Below the pieces are notes generated by a model, which was given only the letters and a program-made list of their open reading frames with translations, was not told the origin of the DNA and ran no database searches. The translations under genes were made by a program, and so were the position numbers. A stretch of DNA of 64,000 bases from Streptomyces tuirus. Its GTDB lineage: Bacteria > Actinomycetota > Actinomycetes > Streptomycetales > Streptomycetaceae. The stretch lies in assembly GCF_014701095.1 (NCBI RefSeq), contig NZ_AP023439.1, positions 1,972,001-2,036,000 on the forward strand, written 5' to 3'. This document shows, in pieces, positions 23,893 to 31,882 of the stretch (position 1 is the first letter of the stretch; the number at the start of each line of letters is the position of its first letter).

Positions 23893-24339
23893 ATGGACAT
23901 GACCCTCGAAGTCATCCCGCTGCCCGTGTCCGACGTGGACCGTGCCCGGGACTTCTACCGGGACAGGGTCGGCTTCCACGTGGACATCGACCAGGAGGTC
24001 ATGCCCGGGATGCGGATCGTCCAGCTGACCCCGCCGGGTTCCGGCTGTTCGATCGCGCTGGGCGAGTCGATCTGGGAGATGACCCCCGGCCCGACCCCGG
24101 CCCCGGGTTCCTACCAGGGCCTGCAGCTGTGCGTCGCCGACATCAAGGCGGCCCACGCGGAGCTGGTCGGCCGCGGCCTCGACGTCTCGGAACCCGTCCA
24201 GTACTCCCCGGACGACGGCGCGACGTTCATGCACTTCCAGGACCCGGACGGCAACGGGTGGGCGGTGCAGGAGTACCGGCGCAGGGCCACCGAGCCGCTG
24301 CACCAGCTGCTGGCCGACCTGAAGCGCAAGCAGGGCTGA
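23893..24339 (+). CDS. Glyoxalase/VOC-superfamily protein
   Basis: The start is ATG 23893 with GAAGGAG nine bases upstream; the frame continues upstream but without a ribosome site. The 148-residue product has one VOC module pair: MTLEVIPLPVSDVDRARDFYRDRVGFHVDID, then GLQLCVADIKAAHAELVGRGLDVSEP and FMHFQDPDGNGWAVQEY. These are the two beta-alpha-beta-beta-beta halves typical of glyoxalase/bleomycin-resistance-like proteins. Metal ligands would be His or Glu in the strands; the DPDGNGW turn is present. Substrate unknown. The 3' end leads straight into a tandem repeat. Confidence 0.82.
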   Translation: MDMTLEVIPLPVSDVDRARDFYRDRVGFHVDIDQEVMPGMRIVQLTPPGSGCSIALGESIWEMTPGPTPAPGSYQGLQLCVADIKAAHAELVGRGLDVSEPVQYSPDDGATFMHFQDPDGNGWAVQEYRRRATEPLHQLLADLKRKQG

Positions 24340-24500
24340 AGCGGCGACGAACCTGAGCCCGAGCAGGACTGAAGCGGCCGCAAACCCGAGCCCGAGCAGG
24401 CCGAAGCGGCGACGAACCTGAGCCCGAGCAGGCCGAAGCGGCGGCAGGCCTGGAGCGCAAGCAGGCCGAAGCGGGTTCAGGCCTGGAGCGGAAGCAGGCC
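24340..24500 (+). repeat. Degenerate 33-bp tandem repeat after the glyoxalase gene
   Basis: About five units of 32-33 bases of the form CGAAGCGGC..GA..CCTGAGC.C.AGCAGGC follow each other directly after the stop codon. The first resembles the last codons of the glyoxalase gene itself (CTGAAGCGCAAGCAGGGC), so the array probably grew from the gene's 3' end. No protein is likely. Confidence 0.7.
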
Positions 24501-24560
24501 TGAACAACCCGGTCAGGAATCGAGAAGCAGTCTCCGGGGAGCGCGATTAGCGTCGTTGTC

Positions 24561-25187
24561 ATGACTTCCATCGCATCCGTCACCCTCGAGGTGGCCGACC
24601 CCGCAGCCGCCGACCGCTTCTACTCCGCCGCCTTCGGGCTGGGCGACCGGCTGCGCCTGCGGGCGTCGGAGGAGCCGACCTCCGGCTTCCGCGGGTTCAC
24701 GCTCTCGCTCGTGGTCGCCCAGCCGGCCGATGTGGACGCCCTCCTCGACGCGGCCGTGCAGGCCGGCGCGACGACGCTGAAGCCCGCCGCCAAGTCGCTC
24801 TGGGGCTACGGGGCCGTCGTCCAGGCCCCCGACGGGACGATCGGGCAGCTCGCGTCGTCCTCGAAGAAGAACACCGGCCCGGCGACCCGGCAGGTCGGCG
24901 AGTTCGTCCTGCTGCTCGGGGTCGAGGACGTCAAGGCCAGCAAGCAGTTCTACGTCGAGCACGGCCTGAGCGTGGGCAAGAGCTTCGGGAGCAAGTACGT
25001 CGAGTTCGAAACCGGCACGGGCCCGGTCAAGCTGGCCCTGTACAAGCGCCGGGGCCTGGCCAAGGTCGCCGGCGTCTCCCCCGACGGCACCGGCTCCCAC
25101 CGCCTGGCCATCGGCAGCGACGCCGGGCCGTTCACCGACCCGGACGGCTTCGCGTGGACGACGGCGTCGGAGAGCGCCTCGGTGTGA
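24561..25187 (+). CDS. Two-module glyoxalase/VOC-superfamily protein
   Basis: A 208-residue protein with two VOC modules. The first is MTSIASVTLEVADPAAADRFYSAAFGLGDRLRLR, ending AVVQAPDGTIGQLASSSKKN. The second is GEFVLLLGVEDVKASKQFYVEHGLSVGKSFGSKYVEFETG, ending GPFTDPDGFAWTTAS. It is probably a small-molecule-binding or isomerase-type enzyme of unknown substrate. ATG start at 24561. It is followed by a hairpin terminator and then by the low-GC island. Confidence 0.82.
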   Translation: MTSIASVTLEVADPAAADRFYSAAFGLGDRLRLRASEEPTSGFRGFTLSLVVAQPADVDALLDAAVQAGATTLKPAAKSLWGYGAVVQAPDGTIGQLASSSKKNTGPATRQVGEFVLLLGVEDVKASKQFYVEHGLSVGKSFGSKYVEFETGTGPVKLALYKRRGLAKVAGVSPDGTGSHRLAIGSDAGPFTDPDGFAWTTASESASV

Positions 25188-25200
25188 CGGGGGCGGGTGA

Positions 25201-25230
25201 GCGGGAGGGCGCATGTCCCTCCTCCCCCGC
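25201..25230 (+). terminator. Hairpin terminator after the VOC gene
   Basis: GCGGGAGGG (25201-25209) pairs with CCCTCCTCCCCCGC (25217-25230) with one bulge. It marks the left edge of ordinary high-GC sequence; base composition falls sharply after about 25240. Confidence 0.6.
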
Positions 25231-25362
25231 TGACTCTCCAGCCTCAGCTCTTTACGTCTTGCCCGAGCGCCCCTATTTCCCCATGGCTCACGAATAGAAG
25301 CACGCACTGCTTTTCATCCAACTTGCTGGCGCGTCATTTTGTTCATCTGTAGGATGCGCCAC

Positions 25363-26610
25363 ATGGGCATGCCCGCGCTTGCGCTGGACAATTCGACATT
25401 CATCAGTGCACAGGAGTTCATCACTGCACAGAATCGCGGTGAGCACAGTCGAGATCCATTCGCGCGCCAGTCCTATGTCGAGTTGGTGCAGTCCCTCATA
25501 TTCCAGCCGGCGGTGCGGGTGATCCACCCGGTGCATCTCAGCCCTACCTCCGAGCAATTCGGTGACGAACCATACCTTTTGCGGCGCCTGCTGGAACTAG
25601 GGCTGGTCACACCGGTACAGGTTTTCGCCGACTCGATACAGCACCTTGCCGCCGCGGAATCAGATGTGCTCAACACCTTGCAGACCCGTGGGGTGGACGC
25701 CATGCTCTCGTTTCTGCGGTCGATGGAGGCGTGCGATCAGGAGGCTGAAGCTGCGGGCAGTCCCGGTCTACGGCGGAGAATTCTGCAATGGAACGACTTC
25801 CATCAGACGCAGATTCCTCACCACTTGGTCCGCGTGCCGACTGCCGATGGAATCGAACCCGATCGGCTGGGTGAATGGGCGCGGGCGGCATCCGTCGCAA
25901 TCGGTGAGCTGTTTCGACCTCTGATGCCGAGTGCGGTGGAACCTTCGAACTTCATCGCGGCACTGGCGAGGTCCCTCCGCTACCAGGCGCGAGCGACGGT
26001 CACGGGCCATGCTTACCAGCCGCACGGGCTCCGCCGGGACTTCGCCGTCACCAGCCAGATCCTGTCCGATGACATGGATGAGGAGACGGCAGTGGACGTC
26101 ATCAAGCTGATCAGGGGCATCCATGACCGGCTGAGCGAAAATGCCGGGCCCTCACGCGCCCGGCACCTGGAATTACTGCGCCTCGAACTGCCTCTGGTGG
26201 GTGGGCGGTTATGGAATGCCGAAGAGGCGGGGCTGCGGACCGACCGGGATTGGATCGACCTGGTATGTGACCGCATCATGAATTACCGAATGAAGGCCGG
26301 CCCCATTCGGGAGCTGGTCCGCGGAATAAGGACCGAGGAAGACACTCTTCGTTTTGAACGTGGCATCGAGGAAGTCACCCAACGGCTCAACGAGCGTCTC
26401 GGACTGAGCACGGTCGACATCACTCCCCTTGAGGCCCAGCTGGCCGAAGGTGTTTCTTCCGTCGCATCGACCGTACCCGGGATACCGACCGTCGGAGGTC
26501 TCTGGATCGGCGCCCGAACAACCTTGAAGCGGTATGCATTCCGCGGAAACACCGCCCAGAAGTTCGTGTATCAAGAATATCTGAGCGCTTGGCGCCGTGC
26601 CAATAATTGA
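25363..26610 (+). CDS. Protein of unknown function, island gene 1
   Basis: I do not recognise this gene. A TTG at 25339 opens the frame, but ATG 25363 has TAGGA eight bases upstream and is preferred (415 residues, MGMPALALDNSTFISAQEFI). The product is mainly alpha-helical and soluble, with no signal peptide, no P-loop and no clear catalytic motif. The short ALDNSTFI start recalls the first strand of PIN-like folds, but the later acidic residues of that fold are not evident. Near the end, SSVASTVPGIPTVGGLWIGA is the only hydrophobic stretch, followed by RYAFRGNTAQKFVYQEYLSAWRRANN. Codon use is poorer in GC than in the neighbours, pointing to transfer. It converges on the HD and radical SAM genes, 37 bases away. 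Confidence 0.75.
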   Translation: MGMPALALDNSTFISAQEFITAQNRGEHSRDPFARQSYVELVQSLIFQPAVRVIHPVHLSPTSEQFGDEPYLLRRLLELGLVTPVQVFADSIQHLAAAESDVLNTLQTRGVDAMLSFLRSMEACDQEAEAAGSPGLRRRILQWNDFHQTQIPHHLVRVPTADGIEPDRLGEWARAASVAIGELFRPLMPSAVEPSNFIAALARSLRYQARATVTGHAYQPHGLRRDFAVTSQILSDDMDEETAVDVIKLIRGIHDRLSENAGPSRARHLELLRLELPLVGGRLWNAEEAGLRTDRDWIDLVCDRIMNYRMKAGPIRELVRGIRTEEDTLRFERGIEEVTQRLNERLGLSTVDITPLEAQLAEGVSSVASTVPGIPTVGGLWIGARTTLKRYAFRGNTAQKFVYQEYLSAWRRANN

Positions 26611-26647
26611 GCTGCGCGGCAAGTCGGCCGCCCGCTCGGGCGCCTGC

Positions 26648-27619
26648 CTATATGAAGCAACGGCCGGGATCGACGTCCGAAATATAGTCCAATCTCGGTT
26701 CGAGTGCGCTGACTGTTTCCTCAGCCACCAGCCCTTCCCGTAGCACATAGGCGACCATGTCGACTTCGGTCCACCGGGTCAGACAAGCTTCAGCGTTCCC
26801 TCCCAGCCGACTGACCACAGGGTCCACGAGGATTCTCCGGATCATCTCTCCGTGGCACACCTTTTCGTTGTTCAGTGGAAAGATGTACTGCTCCAGATAG
26901 TCGTAGCGCAGTGCGGAGCGGATACGCCAGAACCTCTCGCTCTCGAGGGGGTCCATGTTCAGAAAGTCATGCTCCGCCAAGAATTTTCGTGCCGACCTGA
27001 AGACAAGAGAATTGAAATCACGGTTGTATCTGGCCACGTCCGCCTCTCGGTTCAACAGCAGGTAGAGGTGCTGAAGTTCCTCCAGGAAGGCGTAATCCCC
27101 GACCGGCAGGCGGAGCACGTCGAAGGCACCGTCCGGAAGTTCCGAGGGTGATAGGTTCAGGCCAGTGATCGTGAACAGGGTGTCCTCGAAAAAGCCCGTG
27201 ACGATATCAGCCAGAAGTACCGCACGTGCCGCCTGGCTCAGATCTGAGACACGCTTTCGCGCAATGTCCGCCGCTTGGCTCACGGTCGCTTCCGGCAGTC
27301 TGCCCTCGATAAAACGTTCCATGTCATCGGCGCCGTCGAAGTGACCCTTTTCGGCGTTGTGCGCGAACGGCCACCGATTGATGTCGTGCAGCCACGAGAA
27401 CAGCAACACCTCCGCCCTGGGCAACCTACGCTCCTCCCCTACCAGCAAGGCCAGAGAGGCGACCCTCGCCACATGCTCGTAGCGCGAGAAAGCAAGGGTT
27501 CGTGGATCACCCCCATTGGGGTGCACGGTCACAAAACCGGTAATGGCCTGCAGTCGTTTCGCGGCACAAGTCAGCCAGGTCGGCAGAACTTCCGACACCA
27601 TGGTTCCAGACCTATTCAT
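26648..27619 (-). CDS. HD-domain protein, island gene 2
   Basis: A 323-residue protein with an N-terminal HD phosphohydrolase domain: YEHVARVASLALLV (His-49), then SWLHDINRWPFAHNAEKGH (His-78, Asp-79, His-87) and an Asp near 138 in LLADIVTGFFED. The spacing H...HD...D is right for a metal-dependent nucleotide or phosphoester hydrolase. The C-terminal 180 residues are helical and unfamiliar. The start ATG 27619 overlaps the end of the radical SAM gene by eight bases (ATGAATAG) with GGGAGAG upstream, so translation is coupled. GC content is lower than in the flanking genes. The substrate is unknown; dNTP, nucleotide or tRNA-like substrates are known for the family. Confidence 0.8.
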   Translation of the reverse strand: MNRSGTMVSEVLPTWLTCAAKRLQAITGFVTVHPNGGDPRTLAFSRYEHVARVASLALLVGEERRLPRAEVLLFSWLHDINRWPFAHNAEKGHFDGADDMERFIEGRLPEATVSQAADIARKRVSDLSQAARAVLLADIVTGFFEDTLFTITGLNLSPSELPDGAFDVLRLPVGDYAFLEELQHLYLLLNREADVARYNRDFNSLVFRSARKFLAEHDFLNMDPLESERFWRIRSALRYDYLEQYIFPLNNEKVCHGEMIRRILVDPVVSRLGGNAEACLTRWTEVDMVAYVLREGLVAEETVSALEPRLDYISDVDPGRCFI

Positions 27620-28853
27620 TGCCGCTCTCCCTACCGAACCTGCCGAGCCATGCCCGCTCGGCTGAAATCGATTCAGGTAGCAGTTCGATCTGATACTTGT
27701 GCAGCGTCAGGCTGATCATCGACTGCCGAACCCTCCCGCCTGTCCGGACGCGGCGGCCTGGTAACACCTCAAGGCCCGACATGCTGCTTCCGAGTGTGTC
27801 CGCGATCCAGGCCAAGTGCTCCTGCGCGACCTCCGGCTGAAGAGTCCGAGACTGACAGAGGTCTCGCTGGGTCCTCGGACAATGGCACGGCAGGCACTGT
27901 TCAGCAGCACCCCGCCGGCAGTCCCATACGCCGAGAGCTTCCGCTCGGCCCGTGGCCAGTGCAATGGCACACGAGGTGCTCCGGTAGACCGGGTAGCCGA
28001 CGGCAGCCGCGGCGGAATTGATGTCCTGCCAGGCTTCCGCGTCCCACAACTCGTCGCGTGCTTCGGCAGTCCCTTCCAGCAAGCCTGTCTGAACGAGTTC
28101 CTCTTGAGCGATTCCCGCTCCTACGGATAGGCCGATCGCCACCGAACAGCGATAGCCTGAATCCTTCAGCCGGCGTACGGCTCGGACGGCCCAATCCGCG
28201 GAGGGCACGGACTTCCTCACGACGGGTCGCCAGAAGTGCACCATTGCGATGTTCTTGATATCGCGACACTCCGCTCCGGCATCGAACGTCTGATCCGGGG
28301 CGAGGACGGGCCCCTTCTCTGTGCGTAGCTCCAGCGTCGTCCGGTGAAAGGACTGCGAGCAGAAAATCACCACGGCAATGTTCAGGTCATCCAGAGCCAG
28401 GGCCAGGGGACGCGGCATACGTCCCTTCGTCACCACCACCAACGGCCGCGAGAGATCGGCACCGGCCAGTTCGGTGGCGAAGGCGCGGAGATAGTCCTGG
28501 TTGGCTGCGGTCAGCAGCATGTCCGTATAGTTTCCGAGACATACCGGTGTGGAATCAATGTCACCGCCCATGTGGCTGCGAGTTTCATCGAGGTACTCAC
28601 ACAGCATCTCCACCGCCCGCCCAGGTGAAACTCGCGGCTGCGGCAGACGCGCTTTCAGTCCGATCGGCCCCAGATAGCAGTAGGAACAATTCGCAGGACA
28701 GCCAACGATGGGATCGACACTTATCCACGTGTCGTGCTCCGCGATAATTGGTACATGCTTGGGGAGCGCTTCCCGGGCCGTCAATTCATGCACCCCTGTC
28801 CCATGGCGTTCGTGCACCGATAAGAAGCGCTGACATTCTAGCGTCGAGGACAC
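27612..28853 (-). CDS. Radical SAM enzyme, island gene 3
   Basis: A 413-residue protein from GTG 28853; GTG codons at 28817 and 28793 are alternative starts. The radical SAM cluster motif is VGCPANCSYCYLGPIG (Cys-52, Cys-56, Cys-59), close in style to spore-photoproduct-lyase and Rv2578c-like enzymes. LVVVTKGRMPRPL and IFCSQSF fit the barrel strands. A second cysteine set near the C-terminus (Cys-312, 320, 323, 325, 333) could hold an auxiliary iron-sulfur cluster. First gene of a coupled pair with the HD protein. The substrate is unknown. The C-x3-C-x2-C motif alone does not make it a viperin. Confidence 0.82.
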   Translation of the reverse strand: MSSTLECQRFLSVHERHGTGVHELTAREALPKHVPIIAEHDTWISVDPIVGCPANCSYCYLGPIGLKARLPQPRVSPGRAVEMLCEYLDETRSHMGGDIDSTPVCLGNYTDMLLTAANQDYLRAFATELAGADLSRPLVVVTKGRMPRPLALALDDLNIAVVIFCSQSFHRTTLELRTEKGPVLAPDQTFDAGAECRDIKNIAMVHFWRPVVRKSVPSADWAVRAVRRLKDSGYRCSVAIGLSVGAGIAQEELVQTGLLEGTAEARDELWDAEAWQDINSAAAAVGYPVYRSTSCAIALATGRAEALGVWDCRRGAAEQCLPCHCPRTQRDLCQSRTLQPEVAQEHLAWIADTLGSSMSGLEVLPGRRVRTGGRVRQSMISLTLHKYQIELLPESISAERAWLGRFGRESGNE

Positions 28854-28944
28854 GTTCCTGAGTGGCCTGTGATCGCGTCAGGAAAAGTCCAGGGAATCGA
28901 TGGCGATCATGCGGCTCGGGTGGTACGTCCCCGGGAAGCTGAAA

Positions 28945-28971
28945 GGGCTGCCGGTCCACGACCGACAGCCC
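28945..28971 (-). terminator. Hairpin terminator of glnA2
   Basis: GGGCTGCCGGT and ACCGACAGCCC form a stem with one mismatch and a five-base loop, 44 bases after the glnA2 stop (minus strand). It also marks the right edge of the low-GC island. Confidence 0.6.
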
Positions 28972-29014
28972 CTCTCGTCACATCCGCAGCGGACGGACGC
29001 TTCGTCGCCTCGCC

Positions 29015-30376
29015 CTACAGCGCCGGAAGGTTCTTCCGCAGCTCGAACGCCGTCACCTCGGACCGATACTCCTCCCACTCCTGCCGCTTGTTGCGCAGGA
29101 AGAAGTCGAAGACGTGTTCGCCGAGGGTCTCGGCGACGAGGTCGCTGCGTTCCATGAGGGTCAGGGCCTCGCCCAGGTTCTGGGGGAGCGGCTCGATGCC
29201 CATCGCGCGGCGCTCCGCGTCGGAGAGGGCCCAGACGTCGTCCTCGGCGCCCGGCGGGAGCTCGTAGCCCTCCTCGATGCCCTTGAGGCCGGCGGCCAGC
29301 AGGACCGCGTAGGCCAGGTAGGGGTTGGCGCCGGAGTCGAGGGAGCGGACCTCGACCCGCGCCGAGCCCGTCTTGCCGGGCTTGTACATCGGGACGCGGA
29401 CCAGCGCTGAGCGGTTGTTGTGGCCCCAGCAGATGTAGGAGGGGGCCTCGCCGCCCGCGCCCGCGGTGCGCTCCGCGCCGCCCCAGATGCGCTTGTAGGA
29501 GTTCACCCACTGGTTGGTGACGGCGGAGATGTCCGCCGCGTGCCGCAGCAGGCCCGCGATGAAGGAGCGGCCCACCTTGGAGAGCTGGTACTCCGAGCCC
29601 GACTCGTAGAAGGCGTTGCGGTCGCCCTCGAAGAGCGACAGGTGGGTGTGCATGCCGCTGCCGGGGTGCTCGGAGAACGGCTTCGGCATGAACGTGGCGT
29701 GCACGCCCTGCTCCAGGGCCACCTGCTTCATGACGAGGCGGAACGTCATGATGTTGTCGGCCGTCGAGAGCGCGTCGGCGTAGCGGAGGTCGATCTCCTG
29801 CTGGCCGGGGGCGCCCTCGTGGTGGGAGAACTCGACCGAGATGCCCATCGACTCCAGCATGGTGATCGCCTGGCGGCGGAAGTCCATGCCGACGTTGGTC
29901 GGGGTGTGGTCGAAGTAGCCGGAGTTGTCGGCGGGCACCGGACGGCTGCCGTCCAGCGGCCGGTCCTTCAGCAGGAAGAACTCGATCTCCGGGTGGGTGT
30001 AGAAGGTGAAGCCCAGGTCGGAGGTGCGGGCCAGGGCACGCTTGAGCACGTAGCGCGGGTCGGCGAAGGACGGGGAGCCGTCCGGCATGAGGATGTCGCA
30101 GAACATGCGGGCCGTGCCCGGGGCCTCCGCCCGCCAGGGCAGGATCTGGAAGGTCGACGGGTCCGGCTTGGCGATCATGTCGGACTCGTAGACCCGGGCG
30201 AAGCCCTCGATCGCCGATCCGTCGAAGCCGATGCCCTCGTCGAAGGCCTGCTCCAGCTCGGCCGGGGCCACGGCGACCGACTTGAGGAAGCCCAGCACGT
30301 CCGTGAACCACAGGCGTACGAACCGGATGTCGCGCTCCTCCAACGTCCGGAGCACGAACTCCTGCTGCTTGTCCAT
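29015..30376 (-). CDS. glnA2: Glutamine-synthetase-like enzyme GlnA2, probable gamma-glutamylpolyamine synthetase
   Basis: The start is ATG 30376 (MDKQQEFVLRTLEERDIRF), with GGGGAAG upstream; an ATG 15 bases earlier has no proper spacing. 453 residues with the GS fold: IGFDGSAIEGFARVYESDM, THPEIEFFLL, PGQQEIDLRYADALSTADN, GSGMHTHLSLFEG and NRSALVRVPMYKPGKTGSARVEVRS. It aligns by eye with S. coelicolor GlnA2, reported to glutamylate polyamines rather than ammonia. The C-terminus LMERSDLVAETLGEHVFDFFLRNKRQEWEEYRSEVTAFE lacks the tyrosine adenylylation motif of GlnA, so GlnE should not control it. It stands alone on the minus strand, separated from glnE by the accessory island. Confidence 0.9.
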   Translation of the reverse strand: MDKQQEFVLRTLEERDIRFVRLWFTDVLGFLKSVAVAPAELEQAFDEGIGFDGSAIEGFARVYESDMIAKPDPSTFQILPWRAEAPGTARMFCDILMPDGSPSFADPRYVLKRALARTSDLGFTFYTHPEIEFFLLKDRPLDGSRPVPADNSGYFDHTPTNVGMDFRRQAITMLESMGISVEFSHHEGAPGQQEIDLRYADALSTADNIMTFRLVMKQVALEQGVHATFMPKPFSEHPGSGMHTHLSLFEGDRNAFYESGSEYQLSKVGRSFIAGLLRHAADISAVTNQWVNSYKRIWGGAERTAGAGGEAPSYICWGHNNRSALVRVPMYKPGKTGSARVEVRSLDSGANPYLAYAVLLAAGLKGIEEGYELPPGAEDDVWALSDAERRAMGIEPLPQNLGEALTLMERSDLVAETLGEHVFDFFLRNKRQEWEEYRSEVTAFELRKNLPAL

Positions 30377-30610
30377 CTTCCGCTTCCCCATCCTTGCTGG
30401 TCAGGCCGCCTTCTCTTCCGTACCACGGGAGGCGGTCGGGCACCTGAGCATCCCACCACACGACGATTTCGTACGCGTTGCGGACCATGATCGCCCGGCC
30501 GACCCGGGGTCGAACGCCTCGCATACGGCAGGTGGACTGCTCTTCCGCCCATAGTGCCTGCTCGCACCCGTATCCGTAACGGCCGGTTCCTTTCGCCGCC
30601 CGGCCCGCTT

Positions 30611-30633
30611 AATTTGCATCTCAGATGCAACTT
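30611..30633. promoter_or_regulatory. NsrR-type operator upstream of hmp
   Basis: AATTTGCATCT, one C, AGATGCAACTT: an 11-1-11 arrangement with a perfect 8-1-8 core TTGCATCT/AGATGCAA. It ends 38 bases before the hmp start codon, and the likely regulator is encoded just downstream of hmp. The form is that of NsrR binding sites. A weaker AATAGGAATCC T GCGTTCAAATT match lies 15 bases upstream of nsrR (about 32348-32370). Confidence 0.8.
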
Positions 30634-30671
30634 TAAATAGCGTGCCCCCAGTCGAGCCCTGAGGAGCCCAG

Positions 30672-31859
30672 ATGCTGACCGAGCAGTCCGCCGCCACCGT
30701 CCGCGCCACACTCCCCGCCGTCGGCGCGGCCCTCGGCACCATCACCGAGCGCTTCTACGCCGGGCTGTTCGAGGCCCACCCGGAGCTGCTGCGGGACCTG
30801 TTCAACCGGGGCAACCAGGCCGCCGGCACCCAGCGTCAGGCCCTGGCCGGTTCCATCGCCGCGTTCGCCACGCACCTGCTGGACCGTCCGGGGCAGCGGC
30901 CGGACGCGATGCTGCGGCGCATCGCCCACAAGCACGCCTCGCTCGGCGTCACGCCGGAGCAGTACGGCGTCGTCCACGAGCACCTGTTCGCCGCCATCGC
31001 CGAGGTGCTCGGCGACGCGGTCACTCCGGAGGTCGCCGCCGCCTGGGAGGAGGTCTACTGGCTGATGGCGAACGCGCTCATCGCCGTCGAGCGGCGGCTG
31101 CGCGAGGAGCACGACGGGCCCGCCTGGCGGACCTGGGAGGTCGTCGAGCGGGTCGCCGAGACCGCGGACGTCGTGACCTTCCGGCTGCGGCCGGCCGACG
31201 GCGGCCCGGTGCGGGACTTCCTCGCGGGCCAGTACGTCTCCGTCCGCGTCACCCTCACAGACGGTGCCCGCCAGATACGGCAGTACAGCCTGTCCGGGGC
31301 GCCCGGTCCGGACCTGCGGCAGATCAGCGTGAAGCGCGTGCGGACGGCCGGCGCCCCCGACGGCGAGGTCTCGAACCACCTCCACGCGCGCGTGGAGGTG
31401 GGTGACGTCCTGGAACTGTCCGAGCCGTACGGCGACCTGGTCCTGGACGCCGGCTCCGGCACGCCGCTGCTGCTGGCCTCGGCCGGCATCGGCGTGACCC
31501 CGATCGCCGCGATGCTGGCGCACCTCGCCGACTCGGGGCACCGCGCCCCGGTCACCGTCGTGCACGCCGACCGCTCCCCCGCGACCCACGCCCTGCGCAC
31601 CGACCACGAGGCCTACGCGGCCAAACTCCCGGACGCGTCCGTCCACTTCTGGTACGAGCAGGACGCCCCGGCGGGCACCCACCCGGGCCTGGTCGACCTC
31701 ACCGGCGTTCCGCTCGCCCCGGGCACGCGCGCGTACCTCTGCGGACCGCTCCCCTTCATGCGGGCGGTGCGGACCCAGCTGATCGCGAAGGGCGTGGCCC
31801 CCGCGGACATCCACTACGAGGTGTTCGGCCCGGACCTGTGGCTGGCGGGGCAGGCCTGA
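30672..31859 (+). CDS. hmp: Flavohaemoprotein (nitric oxide dioxygenase)
   Basis: A 395-residue two-part protein. The globin domain (about 1-135) has TERFYAGLFEAHPELLRDLFNRGNQAAGTQRQALA and the proximal His region IAHKHASLGVTPEQYGVVHEHL. The reductase domain (about 145-395) has the FAD motif RQIRQYSLSGAP, the NAD site LLLASAGIGVTPIAAMLAHL and RAYLCGPLPFMRAVR, ending FGPDLW. It oxidises nitric oxide to nitrate using O2 and NAD(P)H in the cytoplasm. Preceded by a palindromic NsrR-like operator and facing the nsrR gene tail to tail with 23 bases between. ATG start with GAGG upstream. Confidence 0.94.
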   Translation: MLTEQSAATVRATLPAVGAALGTITERFYAGLFEAHPELLRDLFNRGNQAAGTQRQALAGSIAAFATHLLDRPGQRPDAMLRRIAHKHASLGVTPEQYGVVHEHLFAAIAEVLGDAVTPEVAAAWEEVYWLMANALIAVERRLREEHDGPAWRTWEVVERVAETADVVTFRLRPADGGPVRDFLAGQYVSVRVTLTDGARQIRQYSLSGAPGPDLRQISVKRVRTAGAPDGEVSNHLHARVEVGDVLELSEPYGDLVLDAGSGTPLLLASAGIGVTPIAAMLAHLADSGHRAPVTVVHADRSPATHALRTDHEAYAAKLPDASVHFWYEQDAPAGTHPGLVDLTGVPLAPGTRAYLCGPLPFMRAVRTQLIAKGVAPADIHYEVFGPDLWLAGQA

Positions 31860-31882
31860 GGGAGCCCTCGGTTCAGGGCGGC

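Noticed and set aside
25339..25363. TTG start at 25339 for the island protein
   Set aside because: ATG 25363 has a better placed TAGGA ribosome site and the extra eight residues have no support.
27612..28853. Radical SAM enzyme read as a viperin
   Set aside because: The C-x3-C-x2-C motif is common to the whole superfamily; the sequence around it and the extra C-terminal cysteines do not match what I know of viperins, and no nucleotide kinase is adjacent.
25190..28870. Island as a prophage or integrated element
   Set aside because: No integrase, transposase, tRNA target or flanking direct repeat was found; only the gene content and base composition suggest transfer.
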